A DNA stretch of 33,573 nt from Chromera velia. Its lineage: Eukaryota; Sar; Chromeraceae. The DNA lies in NCBI GenBank assembly GCA_018398765.1, contig JAHBMJ010001243.1, forward strand, positions 1 to 33,573, given 5' to 3'. Shown here piece by piece: positions 8,915 through 18,214 of the stretch (its first letter is position 1; the number at the start of each line of letters is the position of its first letter). A program made the translations under genes and the position numbers. The notes beneath the pieces were generated by a model. That model did no database searches. It saw only the letters and a list, made by a program, of their open reading frames with translations, and was not told where the DNA came from.

Positions 8915-10180
8915 ATGCAGGCTCTAGAACCTCCTCCCACCGAGCCTGCCAGAAACAGTGGGGGGTGTGAGTCAAGCAGTGCACGAAAAGGGGGCTGGGT
9001 GGGGGGGCTCTCGGGAAAGCTTCATGAGGCTGTGGGGAGGGCTGACGCACAAATCAAGGCCTCATGCTCTAGTCTTCATGACTCTCTTGGGGCAATGACG
9101 CTGCCTTCTCTTTTGCTTTCTTCGCTTTTGTTCGGCACCCTGGTTGGCACTGCTGCTTATCGGAAAAAACGGGTGCAGCTCGATTCTCAGATAGTGACAA
9201 GGAGAAAGAGGATTCTGCCGTCTCCTGCTCTCAAGCCGTCTCCAGCTACAAGCCAGCGCCACGAATTTCACAGTCAGCCGTCTCCAGCAATACCTCTGTC
9301 TGTGGACAGCTCGACAGGGCTGAACGCCATTCCTCGCAGTGCGCTGTCAGATGCTGCACAGGGAGTATCAGGGTCACATCGAGAGAAGACACAGACCTCA
9401 AGGCTGCAGTCCTACCCGGCCTCCATAGGTTTCAATGAAGACGAAGACAGCGATGATGAGGAGGACAGTGGGAATCCTTGGGGAGGCCTTGGCAAGGGGG
9501 GTGTACAGAATGTGAAGGCCACCGACCTCTTCTCCCCCCTCGAGATTCTCCATCTGTTTGTGACTCCGGGACTGGTCGTGTCCGCTGGGCTCTTCGCACT
9601 TTGGCTGACCGTCAAACAGACGTGCGGCTTTCATAACGTCAGCTTGGGTTCTCCCTTTCCTCTTCAGAAAGAGGCAAGAAGTCTGAAGGTTATGCTTTGC
9701 CTCCGATCTTGCACCCTTCCCCGCATCCTTGTCACCTTGTTGTCTCCCTTCATTATCTCTTTCCTGAGTAAGTGACCTCATCGTGCCCTTCTCTGTCCGA
9801 CCTTTCGTGTCTTCTCTCTTTCCCGCAAAGGCACTGACTGATCCGCAACGAAGTCAGGCGAAAGGAAACACTCCTGCTTTTTCTTGCTGGATGGTGGGCC
9901 CAAGTAAGAAGTCGCTTGCTAGAGTATGCTTGATTGTTTGTCTGGAGCCCCTTTCCTCTCTTTGCTTGCAAGCAGTCTCCCGGTGTATGCTTGATTGTTT
10001 TTGCTTGATGTAGTCCTCCGTCCTAATCTTTGATTGAGAAAGAAAAAAAGCGAAGGAATAATCTGTATCCTTATCTCTGCCGCTTTTTATGTCTAGACAC
10101 GTGTGTCTCTGAGACGGTGCTCTGCGGTCGACTTGTGTTGCGCTGCACATTGTTGTACAAGTCTTCCGTGGCGAGATCTT

Positions 10181-10220
<40 letters not shown>

Positions 10221-10240
10221 CCTCTGTCTCTCTCTGTCTC

Positions 10241-10305
<65 letters not shown>

Positions 10306-10577
10306 GTGTGTGTGTCCGTCCGTGTGTGACTGAGAGAGCGAAAGATAGAGAAAGAGAGAGAGAGAGAGAGAAAGAGAGAGAGCGTGTGTGTGTGACGGGG
10401 GGNGGGGGGGGGGGGGAACAGAGTGAGAGAGGGACAGTCTCCGTCTTTTTGCCTGTTCGCTGGATGCAGGTGCGGGACATGATCGACACAATCAAGTGGG
10501 TTAAGGGAGTCGGCCCACCACCATCTTGTGCCACCGGGGCTAACGCTCGGGGCAGTGCGTCTACAGCCAATTCATGA
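8915..10577 (+). CDS. Probable membrane protein, two hydrophobic segments with acidic linker (two exons)
   Basis: Proposed exon 1 is 8915-9637 and exon 2 is 10470-10577. The donor CATAAC|gtcagc and the acceptor cgctggatgcag both fall in phase 0, giving 276 residues from the first ATG or 216 from the ATG at 9095. From the second start the protein opens with a hydrophobic stretch (LPSLLLSSLLFGTLVGTAAY) followed by YRKKR, like a signal anchor. A Ser/Pro-rich region follows, then an acidic cluster (NEDEDSDDEEDSGNPWGG), then a second hydrophobic segment (PGLVVSAGLFALWLTV). Exon 2 adds VRDMIDTIKWVKGVGPPP... and a TGA. I do not recognise a family. The start is uncertain, since the first 60 codons look low-complexity and 8920 could also be an acceptor (caatgcag). 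The donor choice is tentative. The intron carries a large CT/GA microsatellite. Confidence 0.55.
10178..10432. repeat. (CT)n / (GA)n microsatellite with one ambiguous base
   Basis: A CT-rich half (10178-10304) is followed by GTGTG and a GA-rich half, then a G run with a single N at 10403. Opposite pyrimidine and purine halves could fold back on each other. The N marks an unresolved homopolymer. It lies in the proposed intron of the gene at 8915-10577. Confidence 0.93.
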
Positions 10578-11215
10578 TCGACAAATTCGTTGCATAGATT
10601 TTCTCCGTTGAATTCACAAAGTCAGGCTGCTTTAAATTCGTTAGTCGGTGTATTATAGATCACAGTTTCACTTGGTAGTTTAATTACAATAAGTTCCTTG
10701 AGTTGTGAAAGACGTTCAAACTCGTTGATAGTAGCTAGCCTATATATATATATATATATATATAATAGTGTGTATCACTGTGTATAATATGTTATATAAT
10801 ATGTAGAGTATCAGATTTTCAAACCTGACATTTTTTCTTTATAAACTACCATTTTTTCAACTTGTATAGTCCTTTTCACTAGCTTTTTCACTGTTTATGC
10901 TTTTAACAAAAGATTACACAATATGATTAAACCTGTAGACTTAAACAAATCCTGAAAAAAAAAATAAAGAATTAATTATATGCATAATATTTTTTTTAAT
11001 TTTAAAAAAGACTAGAAAAAAGATATTGATAATTACATTGTTACAATGTTGTTATTTTTACGATTTAAAAGTGAGGTTTTGGGGGTGAAGCTTTCGATCT
11101 TAGGGAGAGATATTATCATATTTGAGGTTAAAAAACATGTAGATCATGACTCAGATGTGAAGTTGTGAACTAGGTTAATTTGATATATGATAGGGGTGAC
11201 ACTTTCAGTGAGTCA
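10578..11215. other. AT-rich island without genes
   Basis: Base composition changes sharply to A/T, with a pure TA run at 10741-10764 and A and T homopolymers around 10954-11018. No frame over about 40 codons has coding character, and I see no tRNA-like, rRNA-like or cytochrome-like sequence. It resembles the island at 30300-30760 in composition. It could be an old transposon remnant or a 3' flanking region. Confidence 0.6.
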
Positions 11216-11690
11216 GCTAGTCAGACTCAGTCTCTAGTGAACACAGAGTGAGAAGTGTCAGAAAGAGTGTTGGTGTCGAAGGTCTAGCTGGTGTCGAAAA
11301 CAAAGGAGGAGTTAAGAGGGACATGAAAGGAGAGAGTGACAGGAAGGGAGAGGGAGCAAGGGAGAGAGGAACAAAGAGGAAGAAAGTGCATGCACTTGAA
11401 CCAGAGGACTTGCAGTGCAAGGCAGCTGTGATTAATGTACAGAGCCAAAGGACTGATAGACAGATTGAATAAGGAAGGAAACCTGCAGGAATGGAAGTAC
11501 ACCTCTTTTGCGCCTGTCGGGGAGTCGACCGTGTCCCCCTTCCATCCAGGCTGGAAGGAACGAAGTGTCAGAGATTACTATACGACCCACGCAGAACGGA
11601 CGAACGGACGGACAGGAAGAACAAAAGAAACGAAGCAGGAGAGAAAGGGCAGACTGGCGGACGAAAGAGAGGGAGGAAGGCAGGAAGCAT

Positions 11691-11745
11691 CGAAGAAGGG
11701 AAGATAAGAAAGAAGGAAACAAGGAGGGAAGGAGGGAAGAAAAAA

Positions 11746-11776
<31 letters not shown>

Positions 11777-11779
11777 TTA

Positions 11780-11811
<32 letters not shown>

Positions 11812-11837
11812 AAACGAAAAGAAACGAAAAGGAAGGA

Positions 11838-11868
<31 letters not shown>

Positions 11869-11990
11869 GAAGGAAGAAAAAAAGGAAGGAAGGAAGGAAG
11901 GAAGGAAGGAAGAGGCAAAAAAAAAGAGGACAAAGGAAGAGGTGAGGAAGGCAGTAGGAAAAGAGGGGAGAAAGAGAGAGAGGAAGAAAT
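11691..11990. repeat. (GAAA)n/(GGAA)n purine tract
   Basis: About 300 bp of nearly pure purine on the plus strand, GAAA units passing into GGAA units. Open frames as long as 267 codons cross it, but their translation is Lys/Arg/Glu-only and comes from the repeat. Flanks show GGACGGAC (about 11600) and AGAG-rich stretches. Confidence 0.95.
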
Positions 11991-12634
11991 AAAGGGCAAA
12001 AAAAATCAAAGAAACATGAAAAGAAGGCACGAGAGACACGAGAGAGCCGGAAGGACACGCAATGGAGTTCAAATTGCGCAGCAATGGGGAAAAGAGGCGA
12101 AAACAAGTTGTGTGGAGAAAGACAGAAACGCCAGGGTGCAAGCAGGCAACCCACATGCCAGGGAGCATGTGAGGGTGAGAACGAAAACGCGAGCATTCAG
12201 GACGTCAACATGCAATGATCAGAAATTCAGATCATCACTCACAGTCACTGCTTCTCCACGGTTTTTGCTTCTGTTTTTTCGAATTCGTAGATAACACATG
12301 CGCGCGGCTGTGGGAGAGTTTCGGATGAGTCGACGGTCAATCAACCACCTTTCTGTATAGTAGGCGCGCGGCTTCACGAAGTGCTGATCTTCTTTCCCAA
12401 TGTATATATATGCTTTATGACCTAGGGAAGTCTCAACTCAGATCACAAGTTCATGACAGAAAACATTTTCTTCACTCCTACTGTCTGGTCCACACGCTCC
12501 CAGGACTCTCCTTTTCGCCTGCTGTCTTTCGGGTAGATGCATACACCGTTGTCCGCCCTTTCGCACGTCACTAGAGGTGTTTCTGTCAAACCGTGAAGGG
12601 CCGAAAACCGTTTGTTCCTTCGGCATCAAATCGT
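11991..12634. other. No gene seen
   Basis: Purine-rich flank of the GAAA tract followed by ordinary-composition DNA. A short TATA run lies near 12402-12409. No splice-supported frame is visible on either strand. Confidence 0.45.
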
Positions 12635-12916
12635 CTAATCAAGTGGATTGAAAGGCCACGAAAAGAAACCGGAAGGAGATGTCGTTGTTGTTCCTGTTGG
12701 TTGCGTTTTGGGTGGCTGCACGACCGGAGGTGGTTGACTTGCCGGCTTTGGCGGATGCCTGGCTTTGTAGGCTTGCGAGGCGGCGTATACTGCTGCTGCA
12801 GTGCCCTTCTCAGAGAGCTTCTTTCTCATAACCTGACGCTCCAGTTTGGTCCCGTTCCCAACCGCAGCCAAGAGGAAAAGAGCCAGAAGCCCGAACAAAA
12901 GCCGGCCGAAGAGCAT
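12635..12916 (-). CDS. Short secreted or membrane-anchored protein with Pro-rich tail (93 residues)
   Basis: A single uninterrupted minus-strand frame from the ATG at 12914-12916 to TAG at 12635-12637. Upstream codons remain open for a short way to an in-frame TAA, so this ATG is the natural start. Residues 1-20 are strongly hydrophobic after a single Arg (MLFGRLLFGLLALFLLAAVG), a classic signal peptide or signal anchor. It is followed by a basic stretch (RQVMRKKLSEKG), an Ala-rich part (TAAAVYAASQAYKARH), and a tail rich in Pro, Gln and Thr (PPKPASQPPPVVQPPKTQP) ending in FFSWPFNPLD. I do not recognise a family. It might be the last exon of a longer gene, but no acceptor close to the ATG demands that. 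No cysteines are present, which argues against a disulfide-rich effector. Confidence 0.5.
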   Translation of the reverse strand: MLFGRLLFGLLALFLLAAVGNGTKLERQVMRKKLSEKGTAAAVYAASQAYKARHPPKPASQPPPVVQPPKTQPTGTTTTSPSGFFSWPFNPLD

Positions 12917-13928
12917 CCTGAGCACTGAGATCGGGGCTTCAAGTTCGGATGAAATTGGGGAGTCGGAATCGATTTAGAACGAGGTGCAGGAGACTGATGG
13001 CGAAATGCGGAAAAGGCCAGAGATGGACATACGCACAGTCGGCTTCTCTTGATCTTCTGGCGCTTTGAATTCTGCGTGATCAACGTATTCGATCGTCTAT
13101 ATAGACGTCTCAAATAATACATGCAGACTCGGTCTCAATTTGATCGATTCGCCTGCCTGCATGCATGCATGCATGCCAAAAAAACACACACATGCATGCA
13201 AGAAAAAAATAAAAAAGACCGAGACGTATACCTATAAAAAAGAAAAAAGAGAAAAATTTCTGGAAAAAAAAAAAATGCACTAAATGCGCGAGACTGCGCG
13301 CTCATTGCGCGCCTGCATTTTCATGAGATGATCGAGCGGCTTCGAACCTGCATAGATTTTTTTTGTTTTCAGTCCTATTAAATTTGATGTTAATCCAATC
13401 TAGCAGCCTAGTGGCAAGTCAAAGTTTGTATGGAAAATCGCTTTAATTTACGAACCTTAATAATGATAAACTAGGCTAGATCTGCTCCGCATATATGGGG
13501 ATGCAGCATACGTGTACAAAACAAACTTTCAATCAATAATTTACGGAATATATCCAAACAGTTGGGTAAATACCTCGGGGCGCATTAATAGATGATGAAT
13601 GAAGCCCCCTCCCATTGTATGATACAGGTCTGGCAAAGGGGTAATAAAGCATTATCCTAGACTCATGCATTGCATGATGGCCTATAGACTGATTAATAAT
13701 AATAATAATGATGATGATGATGATGATAAGGTGACTTAACCCACCAGCCATCGTATCCCAATCGCAAAGGGCAATCTGAACATATATGCATTGCTAGCCT
13801 AGGAGCAATCGCAAGAAAGCTCACTCAGTGAGGCTATACTGAATCAACCAGAAACTAGTAGCCCTGAATCAACCAGAAAACTAACGACATTCGTTTCTCT
13901 TCAACAGGAGCAAGAGACACTCCCTTAC
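12917..13928. other. Non-coding spacer with TGCATGCA clusters and a trinucleotide run
   Basis: A run of repeated TGCATGCA lies at about 13158-13175, another copy at about 13190-13200, then A-rich DNA (13201-13275). A GCGC-rich patch lies near 13286-13312. An (AAT)n-(GAT)n run lies at 13693-13728. No coding frame with splice support was found. Confidence 0.5.
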
Positions 13929-13997
13929 CTTTCAGCCTCTTCCCATCTCTTCCCACCTGGGAGGCCCGCCTGGGTGATGAGCTCAAAGAAGACAAAC
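13929..13997 (-). CDS. Orphan exon of an unidentified minus-strand gene
   Basis: The block has a strong acceptor (ttttgtgtgttgcag) and a strong donor (CTGAAAG|gtaagg). The 69 bp between them read FVFFELITQAGLPGGKRWEE plus AE and two bases, entering and leaving in phase 2. The splice signals are among the best in the window, but I could not link it with phase-matching neighbours on either side. The product is not recognised. It could belong to the same gene as the short ORF at 12635-12916, but nothing in the sequence forces this. Confidence 0.45.
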
Positions 13998-14533
13998 CTG
14001 CAACACACAAAAGATCACCCCCTCAGCGGTCTTCTCCCTGGTCTTCTTTTTCCCACACATGCCCGGCGGGACCATGGAAGGGCAACAAAACCAAAGGAGA
14101 GCAATCATGGGATTTATTGTTTGCAGGGGTCCGGCAGAAGAGGGAGGGCAAATCAGGAGTCAGGTTCCATAATGTTGGAACTTCGATAAGTCTATCGTGC
14201 TGTCCGTTCTTTTTTTATGCTGGATACGGCCATCTACTCGCGAACGCAGAATAGGGCAAGGTTTTTTAATGTCTGCCCAGAATGTCCAAGATGTTTCTTG
14301 GTACTTCTGCATTTTACTGGTCGACCCCTTTTTTAACGTTCTCTCTCTCACAGACGGCATAGCATAGATAGAAGACAAGCAGACGGCGGCCACGGGCGGT
14401 CACTGGAGGATGGGAGTGCAACGTCGTGAAGGCCCGTCTGTTGCCATTCTCCTTCCGACAGAAGAACAGCACTCTGACAGGTCTGTCTTCGTGTCCTCTC
14501 TGTATCTGAGTACGCAAGCTCAAAGAGTTGAGA
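13998..14533. other. No confident gene
   Basis: Several short open frames on the minus strand, none with clear start or splice support. Stretches near 14400-14520 show weak similarity in translation to the flanks of a 23-bp motif copy at 15445. Confidence 0.35.
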
Positions 14534-15531
14534 AGTACAGCAAGGTCTTTTAGCTTTGGACCTGACCCACAAAAGGGGATCTGTTCTTTCCAAGTGTTCT
14601 CTTACTATCCCGTCTGGCATTCTTGCAGGATCTGGGAGCTAAATCTGGGATATCAAGGTCAGTGGTAAGTCTCTCTCGTGCTTGGTCGTCTAAACATAAA
14701 AAGTGCAGAGGCAGTAAAGTATGTATAACGAGGTTCTTTAGCTTACTATGGCTAATTTCTGTCTCTGGTGCCGGTGGGTTTTCGTTTCGCAGAAGCAGTA
14801 GAGTACTATAAGACTCTTTCGCTTCCTCCCCCTCACGGTCTTTCGATGGAGAGCTGTCTCTGCAGGGGCTAAGAAGGGACGTTGGAGCACTTGGGAGCCA
14901 AAAGCCTCCCGGCGTGGTGGTGCTTACATACATGGGTTAGTCCTCCTGCTTCTTCTGCATCATGGGCCTAAAGGTATACTTCCGGCTGAGTGGCAGTTAG
15001 AACTAAGGGAAATTAATTACAGTGTTACACATGCTGCGCATGCTGCACGTGTGGATGGGAAAGACTTTGAATCAGATCCTGTTTCTAGCATCTGGGCGCA
15101 TGAAGGTCGCTAGCATCGAGCGGTGTACGAATAGCTAAGTCTCCACTGGTTCTTTTTGTTCTTGACAGAATTGGGCGGCAAGAGTCGATGCGCGAATCTA
15201 AAGTATTTCGATGTCTGTCTGAAATGGTATAGGTCGTTTTGCTAGCTTCCGCAAGGCAATCAAGCTTATAGCAATTCTTGCTTCTATATGTATCGGTGGT
15301 CTTGGTGCACCTGCGGGGCAGGCAGTCGGAGTCCAAGGAGCGCATGAGAGCCCAGGTCTCCCTTCAACAGGAAAACAGTACGTCAGCTGGTCTTTCAGTC
15401 CGCTTTTGCAGCCTGGCCGAACAAACGCTCAAAAGAAGACGTGGAGTATACTCAGACTCTTTAGCTTTTGCACGTATGATGATAGAGAAGGAATAAAAGT
15501 CTGGAAGGAGTATAGCGAGGTTCTTTAGCTT
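14534..15531 (+). repeat. Five scattered copies of a 23-bp motif ending TCTTTAGCTT
   Basis: Copies at about 14534-14556, 14722-14744, 14802-14824, 15445-15467 and 15509-15531, all in the same orientation. The core is GAGGTTCTTTAGCTT preceded by AGTATAGC. Copies 2 and 5 share the core exactly; copies 3 and 4 have AGACTCTTT; copy 1 has AGGTCTTTT. Spacing is irregular (188, 80, 643 and 64 bp). On the minus strand the motif translates in open frames as KLKNL or AKESY-like peptides, so it could also be a trace of a repeated coding unit. No known element identified. Confidence 0.7.
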
Positions 15532-15535
15532 GTTC

Positions 15536-16440
15536 AGTCTGGTTTTCTCATATCGGGTCCCGCTTTTGTGCGCTTTTTCTGCTCTTGGCGCGTTTTTGTC
15601 CTGCTCTTCTCCGTCTGAATCCGTTCTTTCTGGTCCGTCATAGTGCTCATGTGTTCGATTCCGCCCTTTCCTCCTACAGTTATCGGAAATTCCAGAGGAT
15701 CAGGGTCTTACAGCCGTCCCCTGCGAGATGTTTACAGCCGAAGGCATTTTGGAGGTGCCGGGGGGTGCTTGAGAGGAGTCGAGCCTGCAGGTCATACACA
15801 GGGTACGTCGCCTAGCGGGAGACCTTTGCGTCTTCCGTACCCCCATTTCTAACATACGCCCCGTCCCATAACTTATCGGAGCAAGCGCTTTTGTCCATCA
15901 GTCATCTTCTTCCATAAATTCATGAAGCTCTTCCCAAATGTTCTTCTACATTTCAGGTAAAAGAGCGATGGCCTCCGTTAAACTCAGCCAACGTCGTCGG
16001 ACAGAGATCCATTGCGGAGAAGGCCGTCAGGTTGCAAGGCCTTTTCCCTGTCCAGCTAATGAAGACTGCCTCTGTATTGTTCGTACAGAACCTGCTATGA
16101 TCATTGGTACTGTAATGTCGGGAGAGCGGTGGCTTGGATCATGTGTATTAGATCGTGTAACATGTTTTGGGGAACGTTGGACCGCTGTCATCGGCTGTCA
16201 TGCTTTCATCGTGACTGCTTGATATGACTAAGGATGTTAAAGCAGGATGTAGCTCAGCCAGTTCTAACTGGAGATGTGGTGGGATGGATACCTGAAAAAA
16301 TGTTGCGAGTTCTGCGCTAGGTGTCTAATTGCCTGTGGAGTCAGCTAGTAACTTGGGCTGGCAGCTAGGTTCTACTAGTCTAAGAGGTTCCAGTCTGGGG
16401 GGGATGAATTCTGCCTCAGCCTGAGGTTCTACTTTAACTC
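15536..16440. other. Short plus-strand ORF fragments upstream of the reverse transcriptase
   Basis: Two modest plus-strand frames, 15643-15852 (Gly/Arg/Pro-rich) and 15938-16222 (94 codons, six cysteines), end shortly before the reverse transcriptase remnant. They are in different frames from it. They could be decayed 5' parts of the same retroelement or unrelated. I see no RNA-binding or endonuclease motif in either. Confidence 0.3.
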
Positions 16441-18135
16441 TTGACAAACACGGTTATGAGCTTTCTTCTTCTTTCCATTGATCAAAGCCTGAGTGAGGCA
16501 GACATCTGCATGATCTGTGAAATATACAGAGAGGTATAGGGCAAGGTTGACGGAGACTTTCTACGTTTTCAAAAGGGCGCTGGAGTGAAGTAAAGGGATG
16601 CCTTCTCGCCTATTCTTTTTCTTCTGTACATAAATGATCTCCCCCGTGTATGTTCTACAAGCAAGAGCAAGGCAAAGCATGCCAGCGAGGCAGTCGAGTG
16701 AGAGTAGGCAGACGTAGAAATGAAAGCGGGCAGTGGAGAGGAGCCAGAGAGCGAGCCGGAGCCATTTTTGCTGAATGATTATGTCCTGGACAGTTTGCGT
16801 TATGCTGACGATCTCTGCTTTCTTGCCCATTCCGTCTCAGACCTTCAAAAGAAATTCTCTGCTCTCAAGAAGTATTGCAAAGAATGGAAACTTACAGTCA
16901 ATCTGAAAAAGATAAAGATTCTCCGCCTGTCTGCCTCTGCATTTGGGGAAAGCTCCGGTTTGGTGGTGTATGAAAGGAAAGAGGTTGAATGGGCAACAGA
17001 ATATAAGTACCTGGGGTACCTGTTCTTTGAGGGGGGATGCCTCAGTGAGACAGTTGAATCGCATATTGCTTTGGCCTCCCGCGCCCTGGGGGCTATGTTT
17101 GGTCTGATTACCAACATGGGTCCCCTCAGTATAGATGTACAAATGACTGTTTTTAGAGTGTGTTGGTCCCCTGTTGTACTGTACTGCCTCGAATGTTTCC
17201 CTCTTCGTGATGCTGATCTTCTTGCAATCGATGCTTTGCAGCTCCGTTTTGCTCGCTGGTTTGGCCGTCTGTCTGCTCGCAGTCTTCGTTTGCCCTCCCT
17301 GTATATTTTCGGCCTGCTTCCTGCAAAAGCCCTGCTTTGCTCTAGAGTGGCCGACTAGTGGTGCTCGCTCTCGCAAACCGTGCATACCGTTCCCGCTGCA
17401 ATGCTGCATGCCTGGAAGGGAAACACTTGTCCAGAGTTTTCGAGAGCCTCCTTGCGGCTGCTTCGTTGGGCTGGTCTGGATTTTGTTTGTTCATTGGGGG
17501 TGGGAGTGCCGCAACACCCTGGCATCAGTGGGCAGCAGTGACGGAGAGTTCAAGGCACTGGTTCTCTCTTCTTTAAGGGCAGAGCTAGACATGCAGTTGC
17601 GGAAGAGGTCTGCACGCGACGGGCGGAGGCTATCGCTTCTTCATATTTCCCTCCTCTTGCCAAGCTTACCCCCCTTCAACAAGCTTTTCCCTCCTCTCAT
17701 CGCATGTTTATATTTCTTCTTTGTAACAAATCCGCCTCTGGTCTCTACTCCTTTTTTGCCCTCCCTCGATCTGCTCTCACAGTAACCGACGGCTCTCTGT
17801 TCGGTTTCTTACATCTGCTCTCATTTAACCCATAAGGCGAAAGCAGTGCACTGTCTGTTGAATGTAGCGATCACAAACTCTGTGTACATGATTCTTGTAT
17901 TCGGTGTGTTGATGACTTCATGCATAGACTTTCTTCATATGCCAAGTGGCTGAATGAAAGAGAATTCCTGCACTGCCTGGCTAAGCTGGAATCCATTAAT
18001 TCAAATGATTGTAACTGTCCACTCCCCGGTGCAAGTACATCTAAACTCTTCATCCGTAATGTCATTCGATCGCTTCTACGCTCGCATCCGGCCTGTCTCT
18101 TTGATGTCTGTCTCTCAATTCTAGAAAGTGATTAA
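16441..18135 (+). pseudogene. Reverse transcriptase, interrupted by stops and likely frameshifts
   Basis: Ordered RT motifs are visible in one frame: GVK-stop-RD-AFSPILFLLYIND (normally GVKQGD..SP.LF), YADD at about 16801-16812 (the catalytic Asp pair), LTVNLKKIKIL (motif D), and YKYLGYLF (motif E). In the same frame stops occur at 16537 (TAG), 16591 (TAA), 16699 (TGA) and 16705 (TAG) before the longest open piece, 16720-17358. Further same-frame stops lie at 17356, 17539 and 17833, but after 17350 the best-looking frame shifts (a plausible one runs about 17349-17576 reading NRAYRSRCNAACLEGK), so frameshifts are probable too. A C-terminal Cys/His stretch (CVHDSCIRCVDDFMHRL) is seen near 17884-17934. 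The RT would copy the element RNA at a nicked target; this copy cannot encode an intact enzyme. Confidence 0.88.
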
Positions 18136-18214
18136 CTGCTAGCTCTGGCGACAGATAGACATAGCGGGAAGGCCCTAGGGCGGAACATATCAATCAATCA
18201 ATAAAAAAAAAAAA
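16441..18214 (+). mobile_element. 5'-truncated non-LTR (LINE-like) retrotransposon remnant
   Basis: The element contains a decayed reverse transcriptase frame (16441-18135), then about 65 bp of 3' sequence ending in repeated ATCA units and a 12-A run at 18203-18214. A reverse transcriptase without LTRs and with a simple-repeat/A tail at its 3' end is the layout of LINE-type elements. The 5' border is not visible: no endonuclease domain is recognised upstream, as expected from incomplete reverse transcription. I did not find a convincing target-site duplication. Confidence 0.72.

Noticed and set aside
9854-10570. 238-codon minus-strand open frame over the GA/CT tract
   Set aside because: Repeat-derived Arg-Glu-rich translation across an ambiguous base and across a proposed intron of the plus-strand gene.
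10578-11215. AT-rich island as an organelle genome insertion
   Set aside because: No stretch reads as a recognisable cytochrome, ribosomal or photosynthetic gene fragment. It stays possible only for non-coding organelle DNA.
11491-12294. 267-codon plus-strand Lys/Glu/Arg-rich frame
   Set aside because: Produced by GAAA/GGAA repeats, which contain no stop codons in any frame.
16441-18135. Stop-codon reassignment to explain TAA/TAG/TGA in the reverse transcriptase frame
   Set aside because: PRODH (562 codons, ends TGA) and the ERD2-like gene (298 codons, ends TAG) have no internal stops, and the RT also seems frameshifted, so simple decay explains it.
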